Assembly: GCF_900101625.1 (NCBI RefSeq)
Contig: NZ_FMYZ01000005.1
Location: 124,001-188,000 of the forward strand
Length of the DNA: 64,000 nt
Source of the DNA: Cupriavidus sp. YR651
GTDB taxonomy: Bacteria > Pseudomonadota > Gammaproteobacteria > Burkholderiales > Burkholderiaceae
Reading direction: 5' to 3'
How positions within the stretch are numbered: the stretch's first letter is position 1; every line of letters starts with the position of its first letter. Of this stretch, positions 22,042 through 32,537 are shown piece after piece. The notes under the pieces were generated by a model. That model worked only from the letters and a program-made list of their open reading frames with translations. It made no database searches and was not told the origin of the DNA. Both the position numbers and the translations under genes were made by a program.

Positions 22042-22971
22042 CTAAGCCACGCCGTGACGTTCCATGCCCTTGCCGCCCTCGGCCAGCGCCCCCAGCCGGT
22101 CGGCCAGAAAGTCCAGAAATACTGCGATTCGTGCCGAAAGCTGGGTATTCAGGTAGTACACGGCGTGGATCGGCTGGCGCACGTCGACGGTCTCTTTCAC
22201 CAGCACCTGCACCAGGTTGCCAGCGCGACGGTCCGCATCGGTCATATAGTCCGCCAGGCAAACGATACCCTGCCCGGCCAGCGCAAGCTGGCGCAACGTT
22301 TCGCCGCTCGATGCCGCAATATGCGGACGAATCTGCACATCGCTGCCTTGCGCATCGCGCAAGGGCCAGCGATTCAGGGATTCCGGCTGCGTGAAGCCGA
22401 TAAGGGAATGCGCGGCTAGATCGGCCACGGTCTTCGGCCGGCCGTGGGCTTTCAGGTAATCCGGCGTCGCCACCACGCGGATCCGGCTGTTGCCGAGCGG
22501 GCGCGCATGGAGCGTGGAGTCGCGCAGCGCGCCGATCCGGATGGCCACGTCGGTGCGGTGTTCCAGCAGGTCGATGATCTGGTCGTTCGTGTTCAGCTCC
22601 AGCTCGATCTCCGGATAGGCCTCGCGAAACGCGCCCACCAGCGGTACGACCACGTGGAACATGAATGGCGACGCGGCGTTGACGCGCAGCCGTCCGGCGG
22701 GCCGCTGACGCCGCAAGCGCATCTGTTCCTCCGCCTGATCGGCAGCCGCCAGGATCTGGCGCGCGTGGGCCAGCATGGCCGCACCTTCCTCGGTCAGCTC
22801 CAGCCGGCGCGTGGTCCGGCGCAGCAGCGTGGTCTCCAGTTTCTCTTCCAGCCGTGACAGCGCGCGGCTGATGCCGGACACCGTCTGGTCGAGTTGCTCC
22901 GCCGCGGCGGTGATCGACCCGCTGTCCACCACCGTGACAAAGCCGAGCAGTTCTTCGAGCGTGAGTTTCAT
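22042..22971 (-). CDS. LysR-type transcriptional regulator
   Basis: 309 residues. An N-terminal winged HTH (residues 3-62, with SITAAAEQLDQTVSGISRAL) is followed by an effector-binding domain from about residue 90. It is divergent from an MFS exporter with 97 bp between, so it probably controls that gene. The gap contains TTTCTGCAAGAAA, a possible LysR-type dyad. Confidence 0.9.
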   Translation of the reverse strand: MKLTLEELLGFVTVVDSGSITAAAEQLDQTVSGISRALSRLEEKLETTLLRRTTRRLELTEEGAAMLAHARQILAAADQAEEQMRLRRQRPAGRLRVNAASPFMFHVVVPLVGAFREAYPEIELELNTNDQIIDLLEHRTDVAIRIGALRDSTLHARPLGNSRIRVVATPDYLKAHGRPKTVADLAAHSLIGFTQPESLNRWPLRDAQGSDVQIRPHIAASSGETLRQLALAGQGIVCLADYMTDADRRAGNLVQVLVKETVDVRQPIHAVYYLNTQLSARIAVFLDFLADRLGALAEGGKGMERHGVA

Positions 22972-23068
22972 TCTTGAATTCTAGTCAAATATCTTCTGCA
23001 CATCAGCCAGTTTTTCTGCAAGAAACGACCGGGCACACTGCGTCCATCCAAAAACCTGGAGGCACACC

Positions 23069-24277
23069 ATGCCTATCGCCTTGCTGGCGCTGACGATCAG
23101 CGCCTTCGCCATCGGCACGACGGAATTCGTGATCGTCGGGCTGATTCCCACCATTGCCGCGGATCTGCATATCACCGTGCCCTCGGCCGGCCTGCTGGTC
23201 AGCCTGTACGCACTGGGCGTGGCCATCGGCGCACCGGTGCTGACCGCGCTCACCGGCCGCCTGCCCCGCAAGCTTCTGCTGCTGTCCCTGATGGCACTGT
23301 TTACCGCCGGAAACCTGCTGGCATGGAAGGCGCCAAGCTATGAATCGCTGATCGTGGCGCGCATCCTGACCGGGCTGGCGCACGGCGTGTTCTTCTCCAT
23401 CGGATCGACCATCGCCACGGGTCTGGTACCCCGGGAGCGCGCCGCCAGCGCCATCGCCATCATGTTCACGGGCCTGACCGTGGCGCTGGTGACGGGCGTG
23501 CCGCTGGGCACCTTCGTCGGCCAGCACTTCGGCTGGCGCGAAACCTTCCTGGCCGTATCCGGCCTGGGCGTGATCGCGTTCATCGGCAGCCTGCTCTTCG
23601 TGCCATCGGCAATCCGCCATACCCCGCCGGCGTCCCTGCTGGAGCAGGCGCGCGTGCTGGCGGAACCGCGACTGCTGCTGGTCTATGCCAAGACGGCCAT
23701 CGGCTATGGTGGTTCCTTCATCCCGTTCACGTTCCTCGCCCCGATCCTGCAGGACGTGTCCGGGTTCAGCGCGGGCGCCGTGGGGCTGGTGATGCTGGTG
23801 TATGGCGTATCCGTGGCCATCGGGAATATCTGGGGCGGCCGCCTGGCGGACCGCCACGGCCCGATCCCGGCGCTGCGCATCGTCTTCCTGCTGCTCGCCG
23901 CCGTGCTGTTCGTGCTGACGTTCACCGCGCCGCATCGCTGGCTGGTGATCGCAACCGTGCTGGCCTGGGGCGCCGTCGCCTTCGGCAACGTGCCGGGCCT
24001 GCAGGTCTACGTCGTCAAGCAGGCGGAACGCCATACGCCGCAGGCGGTCGATGTGGCATCGGGCCTGAACATCGCGGCGTTCAACCTCGGTATTGCCGGC
24101 GCGGCGTGGGCGGGTGGCCTGATCGTCGAACACCTGGGGCTGATGCATACGCCGTGGATCGGCGCACTGGTGGTGCTCGTGGCGCTGGGCCTGACCGAAT
24201 GGAGCGGCCGGCTGGACCGTGCCGCCGGCATCGAACTTCGCGGCGGCGGCGTACCGGCCGGCGCGATACAGCACTGA
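23069..24277 (+). CDS. MFS exporter, DHA1 family (AraJ/YdhP-like)
   Basis: 402 residues with about 12 predicted transmembrane helices. The start MPIALLALTISAFAIGTTEF and the later NIAAFNLGIAGAAW segment are typical of the AraJ/YdhP/sugar-efflux subgroup of inner-membrane drug or metabolite:H+ antiporters. The substrate is unknown. Probably regulated by the divergent LysR gene; ends at a strong terminator. Confidence 0.9.
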   Translation: MPIALLALTISAFAIGTTEFVIVGLIPTIAADLHITVPSAGLLVSLYALGVAIGAPVLTALTGRLPRKLLLLSLMALFTAGNLLAWKAPSYESLIVARILTGLAHGVFFSIGSTIATGLVPRERAASAIAIMFTGLTVALVTGVPLGTFVGQHFGWRETFLAVSGLGVIAFIGSLLFVPSAIRHTPPASLLEQARVLAEPRLLLVYAKTAIGYGGSFIPFTFLAPILQDVSGFSAGAVGLVMLVYGVSVAIGNIWGGRLADRHGPIPALRIVFLLLAAVLFVLTFTAPHRWLVIATVLAWGAVAFGNVPGLQVYVVKQAERHTPQAVDVASGLNIAAFNLGIAGAAWAGGLIVEHLGLMHTPWIGALVVLVALGLTEWSGRLDRAAGIELRGGGVPAGAIQH

Positions 24278-24283
24278 AATGGC

Positions 24284-24320
24284 AAGGGCCGGCATCGGAA
24301 TCATCCGTTGCCGGCCCTTT
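24284..24320. terminator. Bidirectional terminator between MFS and DUF1993 genes
   Basis: AAGGGCCGGCA (24284-24294) pairs with TGCCGGCCCTT (24309-24319), with T residues following, between convergent genes. Confidence 0.85.
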
Positions 24321-24354
24321 GGCCGTTGGCGCGCCGGGGCGCGTCAGTGCTGGC

Positions 24355-24864
24355 TCAGCGTGGGGCGCCGAGGAAGTCCATCTTGCCGATCTGCACGCCC
24401 TTGTGACGCAGGATGTCGTAGGCGGTGGTCACGTGGAAATAGAAGTTGGGCAGCGCAAAGCCCAACAGGTAGCTCTTGCCGTCGAACGTCACCGGGCCAC
24501 TACGGAGCTTGAGCTCGACGGTGCGGGTCTCGCTGCCTTCCAGTTGCTCCGGGCGAATCGATTTCAGGAAACCGATGGTCTTGGCGATGCGCGCCTGCAG
24601 CTCCGGGAACGTCACCTCGTCGTCGGCATAGGACGGGATGTCGATCCCGGCAAGCCGCGCCGCGCAGCCCTTGGCGGAATCGCTGGCGCGCTGGATCTGG
24701 GCCGGCAGCGCGTCCATGTCGGAAATCAGCCGCGTCTGAATCAGGTCCGAAGAATCGGTGCCCTGCGCCTGGGCATGGGCGGCGCCCTTCTCCAGGATCG
24801 CGGACAGATTGGTCAGGCCCCGGATAAATACCGGGATCGATACCTCGTACATCGAGAGGGCCAT
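24355..24864 (-). CDS. DUF1993 domain protein
   Basis: 169 residues. Fits DUF1993 (DinB-like four-helix proteins): [17 protein letters not shown] at the start and a [17 protein letters not shown] segment near the C-terminus, with conserved His. Family function is unknown. The ATG at 24864 has AAGGAG; the frame to 24921 is an unsupported extension. Confidence 0.85.
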   Translation of the reverse strand: MALSMYEVSIPVFIRGLTNLSAILEKGAAHAQAQGTDSSDLIQTRLISDMDALPAQIQRASDSAKGCAARLAGIDIPSYADDEVTFPELQARIAKTIGFLKSIRPEQLEGSETRTVELKLRSGPVTFDGKSYLLGFALPNFYFHVTTAYDILRHKGVQIGKMDFLGAPR

Positions 24865-25331
24865 GGGGGCTCCTTGCTGTGTCGTGTGTCGTGTCTGGAA
24901 TTGCGTGTTGTCCGGCGTCACCTCGCTCGCCCGCCGTCCCCGCAGGCGTGAGCATAGATCGGATTGGGAAAGGTTGCTCGGGAGCCCCTTGGGGATTGGG
25001 CGAACGCCGAATTCCGGACCGCCGGCGTGCTTGCCGGCAAGACGCCACAGCGCATGGCGATCCCCCTCCGTCGCTCCGGCAGGACATGACCGTGCGGTCC
25101 GGATTGGTGCGATCTGGACAACAGCGTGTGCATCTTCGCGTATCTACCGCTGGCACGGCGGCACTCGTACGATTCACTTCGCGCCGCGCAACGTCGACTG
25201 CGACGGCTATCTCGTCTTACATCGCCCAACCCGCACCGTCACCCGTCAACGGCAGCGTCACTTCGCCCGGCCGATCCATCCCGGGCCGTTCGACCGCGAT
25301 GGCGAGGCCATCCACCACCGGAGCCTGTACC
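24865..25331. other. 467-bp divergent intergenic region
   Basis: Lies between the DUF1993 start and the alpha/beta hydrolase start. A small GTGTC repeat occurs near 24885-24900. Frames stay open here but give no recognisable protein; I see no clear promoter or RNA. Confidence 0.4.
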
Positions 25332-26327
25332 TTGAAGCTTGAACCTACCCTGTCTCCCGACGACGCAAGCCGTCGAAACCTCATGCTGGGCGGCGTCGCT
25401 GCGACGATTGCGTCCGTTGTCCCGACTGCCGCGATGGCCGGCACCAGCCGCCCGTCGACGTCCGCCGCTGCGCATGGCGCGGCGGGAAACCCATCCGGCG
25501 ACAGGATCACCACCAAAGATGGGGTCCAGCTCTACTACAAGGACTGGGGCCCGAAGAGCGGTCCGGTCGTCACGCTCAGCCACGGCTGGCCGCTCTCCTC
25601 GGACAGCTGGGAGAACCAGGCATTCTTCCTTGCCTCGAACGGCTTCCGGGTGGTCGCGCATGACCGGCGCGGACACGGCAGGTCCAGCCAGCCCTGGGAC
25701 GGCAACGACATGGACCACTACGCCGACGACCTCGCCGCAGTCATCGAGACGCTGGACCTGAAGAACGTGACGGCGATCGGCTTCTCGACCGGCGGCGGCG
25801 AGGTTGCCCGGTATGTCGGCCGCCATGGCACCTCGCGCGTGGCAAGGATCGGCCTGATCTCGGCAGTCCCACCGCTGATGGTCAAGTCCGCCAGCAACCC
25901 GGGCGGCGTGCCGATCGAGGCGTTTGACGGGATCCGCGCGGGGATGATCGCAGACCGCTCGCAGCTGTTCCGCGATATCGCGAGCGGCCCCTTCTATGGC
26001 TTCAATCGTCCTGGCGCAAAGGCGTCTCAAGGGATGATTGAGTCGTGGTGGCTGCAGGGCATGATGGGCGGCTTCAAGAACACCTACGAATCGATTCGCG
26101 CGTTCTCGGAAACCGACTTCACCGCGGACCTGAAGAAGTTCGACAAGCCGACGCTGATCGTGCACGGCGACGACGACCAGGTTGTGCCGGTCGACGTGGG
26201 CGGACGCGCGGCGAAGAAGCTGGTTCCGCACGCGATCCTGAAGATCTACAAGGGTGCCCCGCACGGCCTGGCCGAGACCCATAAGGACCAGCTCAACCAG
26301 GACCTTCTGGCCTTCCTGCGTAGCTGA
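25332..26327 (+). CDS. Tat-exported alpha/beta hydrolase (chloroperoxidase/perhydrolase-like)
   Basis: 331 residues from a TTG start with GGAG 9 nt upstream; an in-frame ATG at 25299 is the alternative. Residues 12-37 are a twin-arginine signal (SRRNLML, then a hydrophobic stretch ending near AMAG). The nucleophile Ser152 lies in GFSTGGG, the elbow type seen in non-heme chloroperoxidases and aryl esterases; the acid is in [10 protein letters not shown] and His in GAPHGLAE. It is followed 79 bp later by catalase. A peroxide link is inference. Confidence 0.85.
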   Translation: MKLEPTLSPDDASRRNLMLGGVAATIASVVPTAAMAGTSRPSTSAAAHGAAGNPSGDRITTKDGVQLYYKDWGPKSGPVVTLSHGWPLSSDSWENQAFFLASNGFRVVAHDRRGHGRSSQPWDGNDMDHYADDLAAVIETLDLKNVTAIGFSTGGGEVARYVGRHGTSRVARIGLISAVPPLMVKSASNPGGVPIEAFDGIRAGMIADRSQLFRDIASGPFYGFNRPGAKASQGMIESWWLQGMMGGFKNTYESIRAFSETDFTADLKKFDKPTLIVHGDDDQVVPVDVGGRAAKKLVPHAILKIYKGAPHGLAETHKDQLNQDLLAFLRS

Positions 26328-26406
26328 TTCGGACCAACAAGGGGACTCGCCGACGCGGTTCCCACCGTCGCGCTGTTCCCGCAAAACATTCCTGAAGAAA
26401 GCCACA

Positions 26407-27846
26407 ATGTCCAATCGGAAACTGACCACGGCGAACGGCGCGCCGGTCGTCGATAACTTCAATATACAAACCGCCGGCCCACGCGGACCCGCCCTGCTCC
26501 AGGATGTCTGGCTGCTTGAGAAGCTCGCTCACTTCGACCGCGAAGTCATCCCCGAGCGCCGCATGCATGCCAAGGGCGCGGGCGCCTATGGCACCTTCAC
26601 GGTCACGCACGACATCACCCGCTACACGAGGGCCAGCATCTTCTCGCGCGTCGGCAAGCAGACGCCGTTGTTTGCGCGCTTCTCCTCAGTCGCCGGGGAA
26701 CGTGGCGCGGCCGACGCCGAGCGGGACATCCGGGGCTTTGCGCTCAAGTTCTACACCGATCAAGGGAACTGGGATCTCGTTGGCAACAACACCCCGGTCT
26801 TCTTCTTCCGCGATCCGCTGCGTTTCCCGGACCTGAATCATGCGGTCAAGCGCGACCCGCGTACCGGCATGCGCAGCGCCGAGAACAATTGGGACTTCTG
26901 GTCGCTTCTCCCCGAGGCGTTGCACCAGGTCACGATTGTCATGAGCGACCGTGGCATTCCCAAAAGCTTTCGCCATATGCACGGCTTTGGCAGCCATACC
27001 TACAGCTTCATCAACGCGGACAACGAGCGTCACTGGGTGAAGTTCACCTTCAAAACGCACCAGGGCATCGAGAACCTGACGGATGTGGAAGCGGCGGAGG
27101 TGATCGGACGCGACCGCGAGAGTCACCATCGTGACCTGTTCGAGAGCATCGAGCGTCACGAGTATCCGCGCTGGACCCTGTATGTGCAGATCATGACCGA
27201 GGAACAGGCACTGGCGCACGAGGTCAATCCGTTCGACCTGACCAAGGTGTGGCCACACCAGACGTATCCGCTGATGGAAGTTGGTGTCCTGGAACTGAAC
27301 CGCAACCCGGAGAACGTGTTTGCGGAGGTCGAGCAAGCGTCCTTCGCGCCCTCGACCATCGTCCCGGGCATCGGCTTTTCGCCGGATCGAATGCTGCAGG
27401 CCCGCCTGTTCTCGTATGGCGATGCGGCGCGCTATCGGTTGGGCGTGAATCATCACCAGATTCCCGTCAACGCGCCACGCTGCCCGGTCCATAGTTTCCA
27501 TCGCGATGGCGCCATGCGCGTCGACGGGAACAGCGGAGCGACCGTTTCCTATTCCCCGAATAGCCAGGGCGAATGGGCGGAGCAGCCAGACTTCCGGGAA
27601 CCGCCCATGGCACTGAGCGGCGCGGCGGCCCATTGGGATCATCGTGTCGACGACGATCACTACGAACAGCCCGGCAATCTGTTCCGGTTGATGTCGCCTC
27701 AGGAAAGACAAGCGCTGTTCGAGAACACCGCGCGCGCACTGACGGGCGTGTCTCGCCATATCCAGGAACGGCACGTCAACAACTGCGCCAAGGCCGATCC
27801 CGCCTACGGTGCCGGCGTGGCGAGCGCCCTGGGCATCGCGGGGTGA
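26407..27846 (+). CDS. katA: Monofunctional haem catalase (small subunit clade)
   Basis: 479 residues, the small-subunit catalase length. Decomposes hydrogen peroxide. The active-site His54 lies in [12 protein letters not shown], Asn127 in [10 protein letters not shown] and the proximal haem ligand Tyr in [14 protein letters not shown]. The start at 26407 ([10 protein letters not shown]) is the family N-terminus; the earlier frame belongs to the hydrolase region. Probably co-transcribed with the upstream hydrolase. Confidence 0.95.
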   Translation: MSNRKLTTANGAPVVDNFNIQTAGPRGPALLQDVWLLEKLAHFDREVIPERRMHAKGAGAYGTFTVTHDITRYTRASIFSRVGKQTPLFARFSSVAGERGAADAERDIRGFALKFYTDQGNWDLVGNNTPVFFFRDPLRFPDLNHAVKRDPRTGMRSAENNWDFWSLLPEALHQVTIVMSDRGIPKSFRHMHGFGSHTYSFINADNERHWVKFTFKTHQGIENLTDVEAAEVIGRDRESHHRDLFESIERHEYPRWTLYVQIMTEEQALAHEVNPFDLTKVWPHQTYPLMEVGVLELNRNPENVFAEVEQASFAPSTIVPGIGFSPDRMLQARLFSYGDAARYRLGVNHHQIPVNAPRCPVHSFHRDGAMRVDGNSGATVSYSPNSQGEWAEQPDFREPPMALSGAAAHWDHRVDDDHYEQPGNLFRLMSPQERQALFENTARALTGVSRHIQERHVNNCAKADPAYGAGVASALGIAG

Positions 27847-27922
27847 CCACGCGCCGCTGACTGGATCGCATGATCCGGTGCGAGAGTGGTTCGTCCTGAC
27901 GCGTTCTTCGTCCCTTTTAAAC

Positions 27923-27947
27923 CGCGCCCCCCCGGGCGCGCCTCTTT
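27923..27947 (+). terminator. Terminator of catalase
   Basis: CGCGCCC (27923-27929) pairs with GGGCGCG (27934-27940) across a CCCC loop and is followed by CCTCTTTTT. Confidence 0.8.
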
Positions 27948-27960
27948 TTGTGTCTGCCGC

Positions 27961-28146
27961 ATGAAATTCCTGAGCGCCATCGCCTTCTGGTTTGCCAGCT
28001 CCATTGCTGCTATCGCGCTGTCCGGCCTGTATGAAATACTGAATCGCGAGACGGAAACTGCGGCTACACGGGCTGCCCGGCAACAGCCCCAGGCACTGGT
28101 TGCTGTCACAAAACCGGGGCTCCGGCCGTCTTCGTATCAGGGGTGA
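27961..28146 (+). CDS. Possible 61-residue membrane peptide
   Basis: ATG at 27961 opens a frame with one hydrophobic segment (FLSAIAFWFASSIAAIALSG) and a charged tail. There is no ribosome-binding site, and a terminator lies just upstream, so expression is doubtful. Confidence 0.3.
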   Translation: MKFLSAIAFWFASSIAAIALSGLYEILNRETETAATRAARQQPQALVAVTKPGLRPSSYQG

Positions 28147-28214
28147 AGCCGGCTGCCCATATTATTGGCTGGCAGCCCCGACCTCGGCGCTAAGCGCCGC
28201 CAATCCACCGCGAG

Positions 28215-29231
28215 ATGCACACCATGCACCTGGGAAAATCGTACACGTTGCCCGAGTTCATTATTTGGTCGAGACGGCAACTCTATGCCTTGCTGGCATG
28301 CGGTGCGCTGCCGATCGTCCTGTATCAGTTCCTCGGACTGAAATGGCTGTCGATCCCGCTTTCCGTCGTGGTACTGCTGGGCACGGCCACGTCATTCATC
28401 GTGGGTTTCAAGAACGTGCAGACCTACAACAGGGCCTCCGAGGCGCAACAGGTCTGGACTGCCATCCTGACTGGCAGCCGGTTCCTGGGGGTGATCAGCC
28501 GGGATTTTCCAGCGGGACCGGCGGCCGGGCGAGAACTGATTCTCCGTCATTGCGCATGGCTGACGGCGCTGCGCTATCAACTGAGAACCCCGAAGGTTTG
28601 GGAAAACGCGGACAACATATCCAACGTGGAATACCGGAAGCACTACCGGGTTCCCGAATGGGAAGCGCCGCTGGAACAGGAACTCGCGCGGTATCTGCCG
28701 CAGGCCGAGATCGACACGCTCATGCACGCCGAGAGCAAGACAAGCCGGTTGCTGGGGACGCAGGCAACGACCATCAAGCGGCTTCTGGAAACTGGCGAGA
28801 TCAGCAACGCCTTCTATATGGAGCTTGGAAGTTCGATCAGGGATGCCTTCGAACAGCAAGGACGGGCGGAGCGAATCAAGGATTATCCGTATCCGAGGCA
28901 GTATGCGGTCATCAACAAGCTGTTTGTCCGCTCCTTTTGCGTCCTGCTTCCCTTTGGCATTCTCACGGAGTTCGAAAAGCTCAACGATGTCGTCTCAGGC
29001 TTCATGCATGGCAACATGATCTGGCTGGTCATTCCGTTCAGCACGATGATCTCCTGGATGTATCTCGCACTGGAGCAGGTGGGCGAAAGCACCGAGAATC
29101 CATTTGAAGGAAGCCCCAACGATGTCCCGATTGCACTCATCTGCCGGAAGATCGAGCGCGAGCTCATGGAAATGCTCGGCGAGAAGAGCCCGATCCCCGA
29201 GCCGGCGTCTCCCCACGGTATTGTTCTCTAG
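28215..29231 (+). CDS. Bestrophin-like (UPF0187) anion channel protein
   Basis: 338 residues. Early hydrophobic segments (residues 25-65), the FKNVQTYNRASEAQQVW region and late membrane segments (about 235-285), plus the C-terminal NPFEGSPNDVPI motif, mark the bacterial bestrophin family of pentameric ion channels. An in-frame ATG at 28224 is an alternative start. Upstream, GGCTGCC (28151-28157) and GGCAGCC (28171-28177) form an inverted repeat around an AT-rich spacer, a possible operator. Convergent with the first sucA-like gene. Confidence 0.85.
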   Translation: MHTMHLGKSYTLPEFIIWSRRQLYALLACGALPIVLYQFLGLKWLSIPLSVVVLLGTATSFIVGFKNVQTYNRASEAQQVWTAILTGSRFLGVISRDFPAGPAAGRELILRHCAWLTALRYQLRTPKVWENADNISNVEYRKHYRVPEWEAPLEQELARYLPQAEIDTLMHAESKTSRLLGTQATTIKRLLETGEISNAFYMELGSSIRDAFEQQGRAERIKDYPYPRQYAVINKLFVRSFCVLLPFGILTEFEKLNDVVSGFMHGNMIWLVIPFSTMISWMYLALEQVGESTENPFEGSPNDVPIALICRKIERELMEMLGEKSPIPEPASPHGIVL

Positions 29232-29288
29232 ACCGCCATCATCGCGATCGTTGGACGGCTCGCGGCATCAGGCGTACCTACCGGGCAA

Positions 29289-29319
29289 GGCGAATCGGTG
29301 ACATCGTCTCCGATTCGCC
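29289..29319. terminator. Hairpin between bestrophin and sucA-like gene
   Basis: GGCGAATCGG (29289-29298) pairs perfectly with CCGATTCGCC (29310-29319) between convergent genes. No strong T-run; probable bidirectional terminator. Confidence 0.55.
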
Positions 29320-29331
29320 CTGGCCATCGCA

Positions 29332-32154
29332 TTACTCGTCAATCGCCGCGTGGAGGAACTCTTCCTGACGTGCAAGGTGCATCGACCGGTAACCCGGTGC
29401 GGTCGATGCGGCGGCCTCGGGTCCGATATAGCGCAGCGCCGCGGGGGCTTTCACGATTTCCAGCAACGGTTCCATGACGAAATGCCACGAGCCCTGGTTC
29501 TTTGACTCTTCCTGGCACCAGACGACTTGCTTCAGGTTCGGATAGCGCTCCAGTTCCGAACTGATCTGCTTCGCCGGGAACGGATACAACTGCTCGATGC
29601 GAATCAACGCGATATTGTCCTTCTGGGCCTTGCGCCGACGCTCCAGAAGTTCGAAGTAGACCTTGCCCGAACACAGGATGACCCGATCGACGTTGGCCGC
29701 GACTTCCTCAGCGGACGATTCGGCAATGATCTCGTTGAATTGCCCCGTGGCGAGATCCTCGAGGCTGCTGACAGCTTCCGGATGGCGCAGAAGGGACTTC
29801 GGCGTCATCACAATAAGCGGAACGCGATCGCGCGACATGGCTTGCATCCGGAGCAGGTGGAAAATCTGAGCCGGCGTCGTGGGCTGACAGACTCGCATAT
29901 TCTCCTGTGCGCACAGTTGCAGGTAGCGCTCGAGGCGCGCCGACGCGTGTTCCGGACCTTCCCCCTCCTGCCCGTGCGGAAGCAGCATCGTCACACCACT
30001 ATGCTGCCCCCACTTTGCAGCGCCTGCGGACAGAAAGTTGTCGATAACAACCTGCGCCCCGTTCGCGAAATCGCCGAACTGCGCCTCCCACAATACGAGC
30101 GCATTTTGTCGAACAATCGAGTATCCGTACTCGAAGCCGAGCACCGCAGCCTCTGACAGCACCGAGTTGGTGACTGAAAATCGTCCCTGGTTATCGGACA
30201 CATGGCGCAGCGGGACGTATGTGCCCTCTCCCCGAGCCGACCGTTTCTGATCGTGGAGCACCGCGTGCCGATGGCTGAAGGTGCCGCGTTCACTGTCTTG
30301 CCCGCTCAGGCGCACGTCAATGCCCGCGGAGAGAAGAGACGCGAAGGCCAGATGTTCGCCCATGCCCCAGTCCAGCGGACGCTTGCCTTCCGCCATCTCG
30401 CGGCGGGCAGTCATGACTTTTCCGACCAGCGGATGCACCGAATACTGCTCGGGAATGCTCGTGATCTTGAGTGCCAGGCTTTGAACGAGATCAGGCAAGG
30501 GCGCCGTGTAGTAAATACGGTCAGCGTTTCCATCGAGCAGTCGCGGCCAGCTCACCTCTTCGTTTTGATCGACTGGATTCCTCTCTTCGGCGGTTTGCGC
30601 GGCGTCGAGACGCTCGCGGTAGTCATGGATATATTCCTCCACGTCTTCCGCCGTCAGAATCCCCTCTTCCACCAGCTTCCTGGCGTAGATCGTACGGGCG
30701 CCGGGGTGTCCTGCAATGGAGCGATACATCAGCGGTTGCGTGATGCTCGGCGTGTCCTGTTCCTGGTGGCCATGGCGGCGGAAGCAAACCAGCTCGATCA
30801 CGACGCTCTTCCCGAACGTCGCACGAAAATCAATCGCCAGACGCGTTGCGGCAATAATCGCCTCAGGGTCGTCGCCATTCACGTGCAGGATCGGTGCCTC
30901 GATCATTTTGGCGATGTCGGTGCAATAAAACGAAGACCGGACATCCCTCGGATCGGAAGTGGTGAAGCCAACCTGGTTATTCACGACCACATGTATCGTG
31001 CCGCCCGTGCCGTATCCCCGGGTATTCGCCAGATTCATCGTCTCCATGACAATGCCCTGCCCCGAAATCGCCGCGTCCCCATGGATTTCCACCGGCAGGA
31101 CTGCGCTCGCACCTTGCCCCAATACTTCGGCGCGCGCGCGAGCGATGCCCTGAACAACCGGGTTGACAATTTCAAGGTGCGACGGGTTGAACGCGAGCGT
31201 GACTTCCGCCGGTCCGGTTGCCGTCGGGAGCAAGCCGGTAAAACCCTTGTGATATTTGACGTCGCCGGCCGGAAGAAGATGCGCGGTCTTCCCCTCGAAC
31301 TCGTCGAACAACGCAGCCGGCGGCTTCCCCACAATATTGACGAGAACATTCAGGCGTCCACGGTGTGCCATGCCGAGAATCGAACTCTTGACGCCCTTCG
31401 TGGCACCGTATGCGATCAATTCATCCAGCAGGACGATGAGCGATTCACCGCCCTCGAGCGAAAAGCGCTTCTGGCCGACGTAGCGTGCATGCAGGTATTT
31501 TTCAAGGCCCTCGGCAGCCGTCAGCCGTTCGAGAATGTGCAGCTTGTCGCCGCCATCCAGGGTCGCTTTTGAACGCGAAGGCTCAAGACGCATTGGCCAC
31601 CAGTTACGCTGGTCCGGATCGGCCAGATGCATGAACTCGGCGCCCAGTGTCCCGCAATATGTCTCTGTCAGCGCCTGCACCAAATCGCCGAGCGTTGCAT
31701 CGTCGCCTGAAAAATAAGCGCCCGACATGCTGAACTTCGTGTTCATATCCGCCTGGGACAACCCGTAGTAGCTCGGGTTTAATTCAGGCAACGGCACTGG
31801 CGCGGTCCAGCGCAGCGGATCGAGATGGGCATTGCGGGTGCCGACCATGCGATACGCCGAAATCAGTGCCTGAACGGCGACCTGTTTCCGGGCGAAACCC
31901 AATATTTCGTTCTCCGAGCGTCCGCCACTGCGCGCCTGCCTGGTCAACTCGACAAAACGAGACACCACCGGCGCGTGCGCGACGTCACCCGCATCCGATC
32001 CATCAACCGCCGGCATGCCCTGCAATGCGTCAAAATATCCGCGCCATTCCTCCGACACCGTGTTCGGGTCGGCAAGGTATGCCTCGTATTGCTCTTCGAC
32101 ATATGGAGCATTGCCTCCGAATAGAAAGGAGGTATTCCGATTCCGCATCATCAT
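29332..32154 (-). CDS. 2-oxoglutarate dehydrogenase E1-like protein (SucA paralogue 1, orphan)
   Basis: 940 residues, full E1o length. ThDP-dependent decarboxylase component of the 2-oxoglutarate dehydrogenase complex. The E2-contacting N-terminus (SFLFGGNAPYVEEQYE) is present. Active-site His264 (GMAHRGR) and His302 (DVKYHKG) and the ThDP motif from Gly359-Asp360 to Asn392-Asn393 are intact, so it should be active. No sucB (E2) or lpd (E3) lies nearby, and a second copy sits 18 kb away. Start at 32154 (MMMRNRN) follows GAGGAC; the frame to 32370 is non-coding-like. It may carboligate or act as a spare E1. Confidence 0.93.
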   Translation of the reverse strand: MMMRNRNTSFLFGGNAPYVEEQYEAYLADPNTVSEEWRGYFDALQGMPAVDGSDAGDVAHAPVVSRFVELTRQARSGGRSENEILGFARKQVAVQALISAYRMVGTRNAHLDPLRWTAPVPLPELNPSYYGLSQADMNTKFSMSGAYFSGDDATLGDLVQALTETYCGTLGAEFMHLADPDQRNWWPMRLEPSRSKATLDGGDKLHILERLTAAEGLEKYLHARYVGQKRFSLEGGESLIVLLDELIAYGATKGVKSSILGMAHRGRLNVLVNIVGKPPAALFDEFEGKTAHLLPAGDVKYHKGFTGLLPTATGPAEVTLAFNPSHLEIVNPVVQGIARARAEVLGQGASAVLPVEIHGDAAISGQGIVMETMNLANTRGYGTGGTIHVVVNNQVGFTTSDPRDVRSSFYCTDIAKMIEAPILHVNGDDPEAIIAATRLAIDFRATFGKSVVIELVCFRRHGHQEQDTPSITQPLMYRSIAGHPGARTIYARKLVEEGILTAEDVEEYIHDYRERLDAAQTAEERNPVDQNEEVSWPRLLDGNADRIYYTAPLPDLVQSLALKITSIPEQYSVHPLVGKVMTARREMAEGKRPLDWGMGEHLAFASLLSAGIDVRLSGQDSERGTFSHRHAVLHDQKRSARGEGTYVPLRHVSDNQGRFSVTNSVLSEAAVLGFEYGYSIVRQNALVLWEAQFGDFANGAQVVIDNFLSAGAAKWGQHSGVTMLLPHGQEGEGPEHASARLERYLQLCAQENMRVCQPTTPAQIFHLLRMQAMSRDRVPLIVMTPKSLLRHPEAVSSLEDLATGQFNEIIAESSAEEVAANVDRVILCSGKVYFELLERRRKAQKDNIALIRIEQLYPFPAKQISSELERYPNLKQVVWCQEESKNQGSWHFVMEPLLEIVKAPAALRYIGPEAAASTAPGYRSMHLARQEEFLHAAIDE

Positions 32155-32537
32155 GATGACTCTGTCCTCAGTCGGGCTCACGCCCGGTATCTGCCATAAC
32201 CCAAGGCAGCACCTGCTGCCGCCTTGGCCAAGCCAATGCTTCCACAGGTACACGAAGACAAAGTTCCGACGGCGAAAAGAGGCAACTTTCAGTGCGATCC
32301 GGTCCGCGTCAGCTTGTGCAAAACCCCGTGACTTCTGCCACCAGGTCCCTGTGCCCGCCAGGATCAGCAATCTCCTGACTGCTGATGGGGACCAGATTAC
32401 GCTTTGCGGATTTTCATTGACGCCCTAGCTATGTTGGTTTGGGGACATTCCCTGCTCATTTCTGGCCATGGCGTCGGATTCTCCGGAATCTCGTATGTCT
32501 GCACGTCGAACAGGCGTCAACGGCAAGGTGCCGCGGG
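32155..32537. promoter_or_regulatory. Upstream region of sucA paralogue 1 with weak paired half-site
   Basis: GGGACA (32442-32447) and TGGCCA (32463-32468) are exactly 21 bp apart, matching the paired-site pattern seen at four other promoters, but the first half-site has a mismatch. It lies about 290 bp before the sucA start. The rest of this 383-bp gap shows no gene. Confidence 0.45.
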
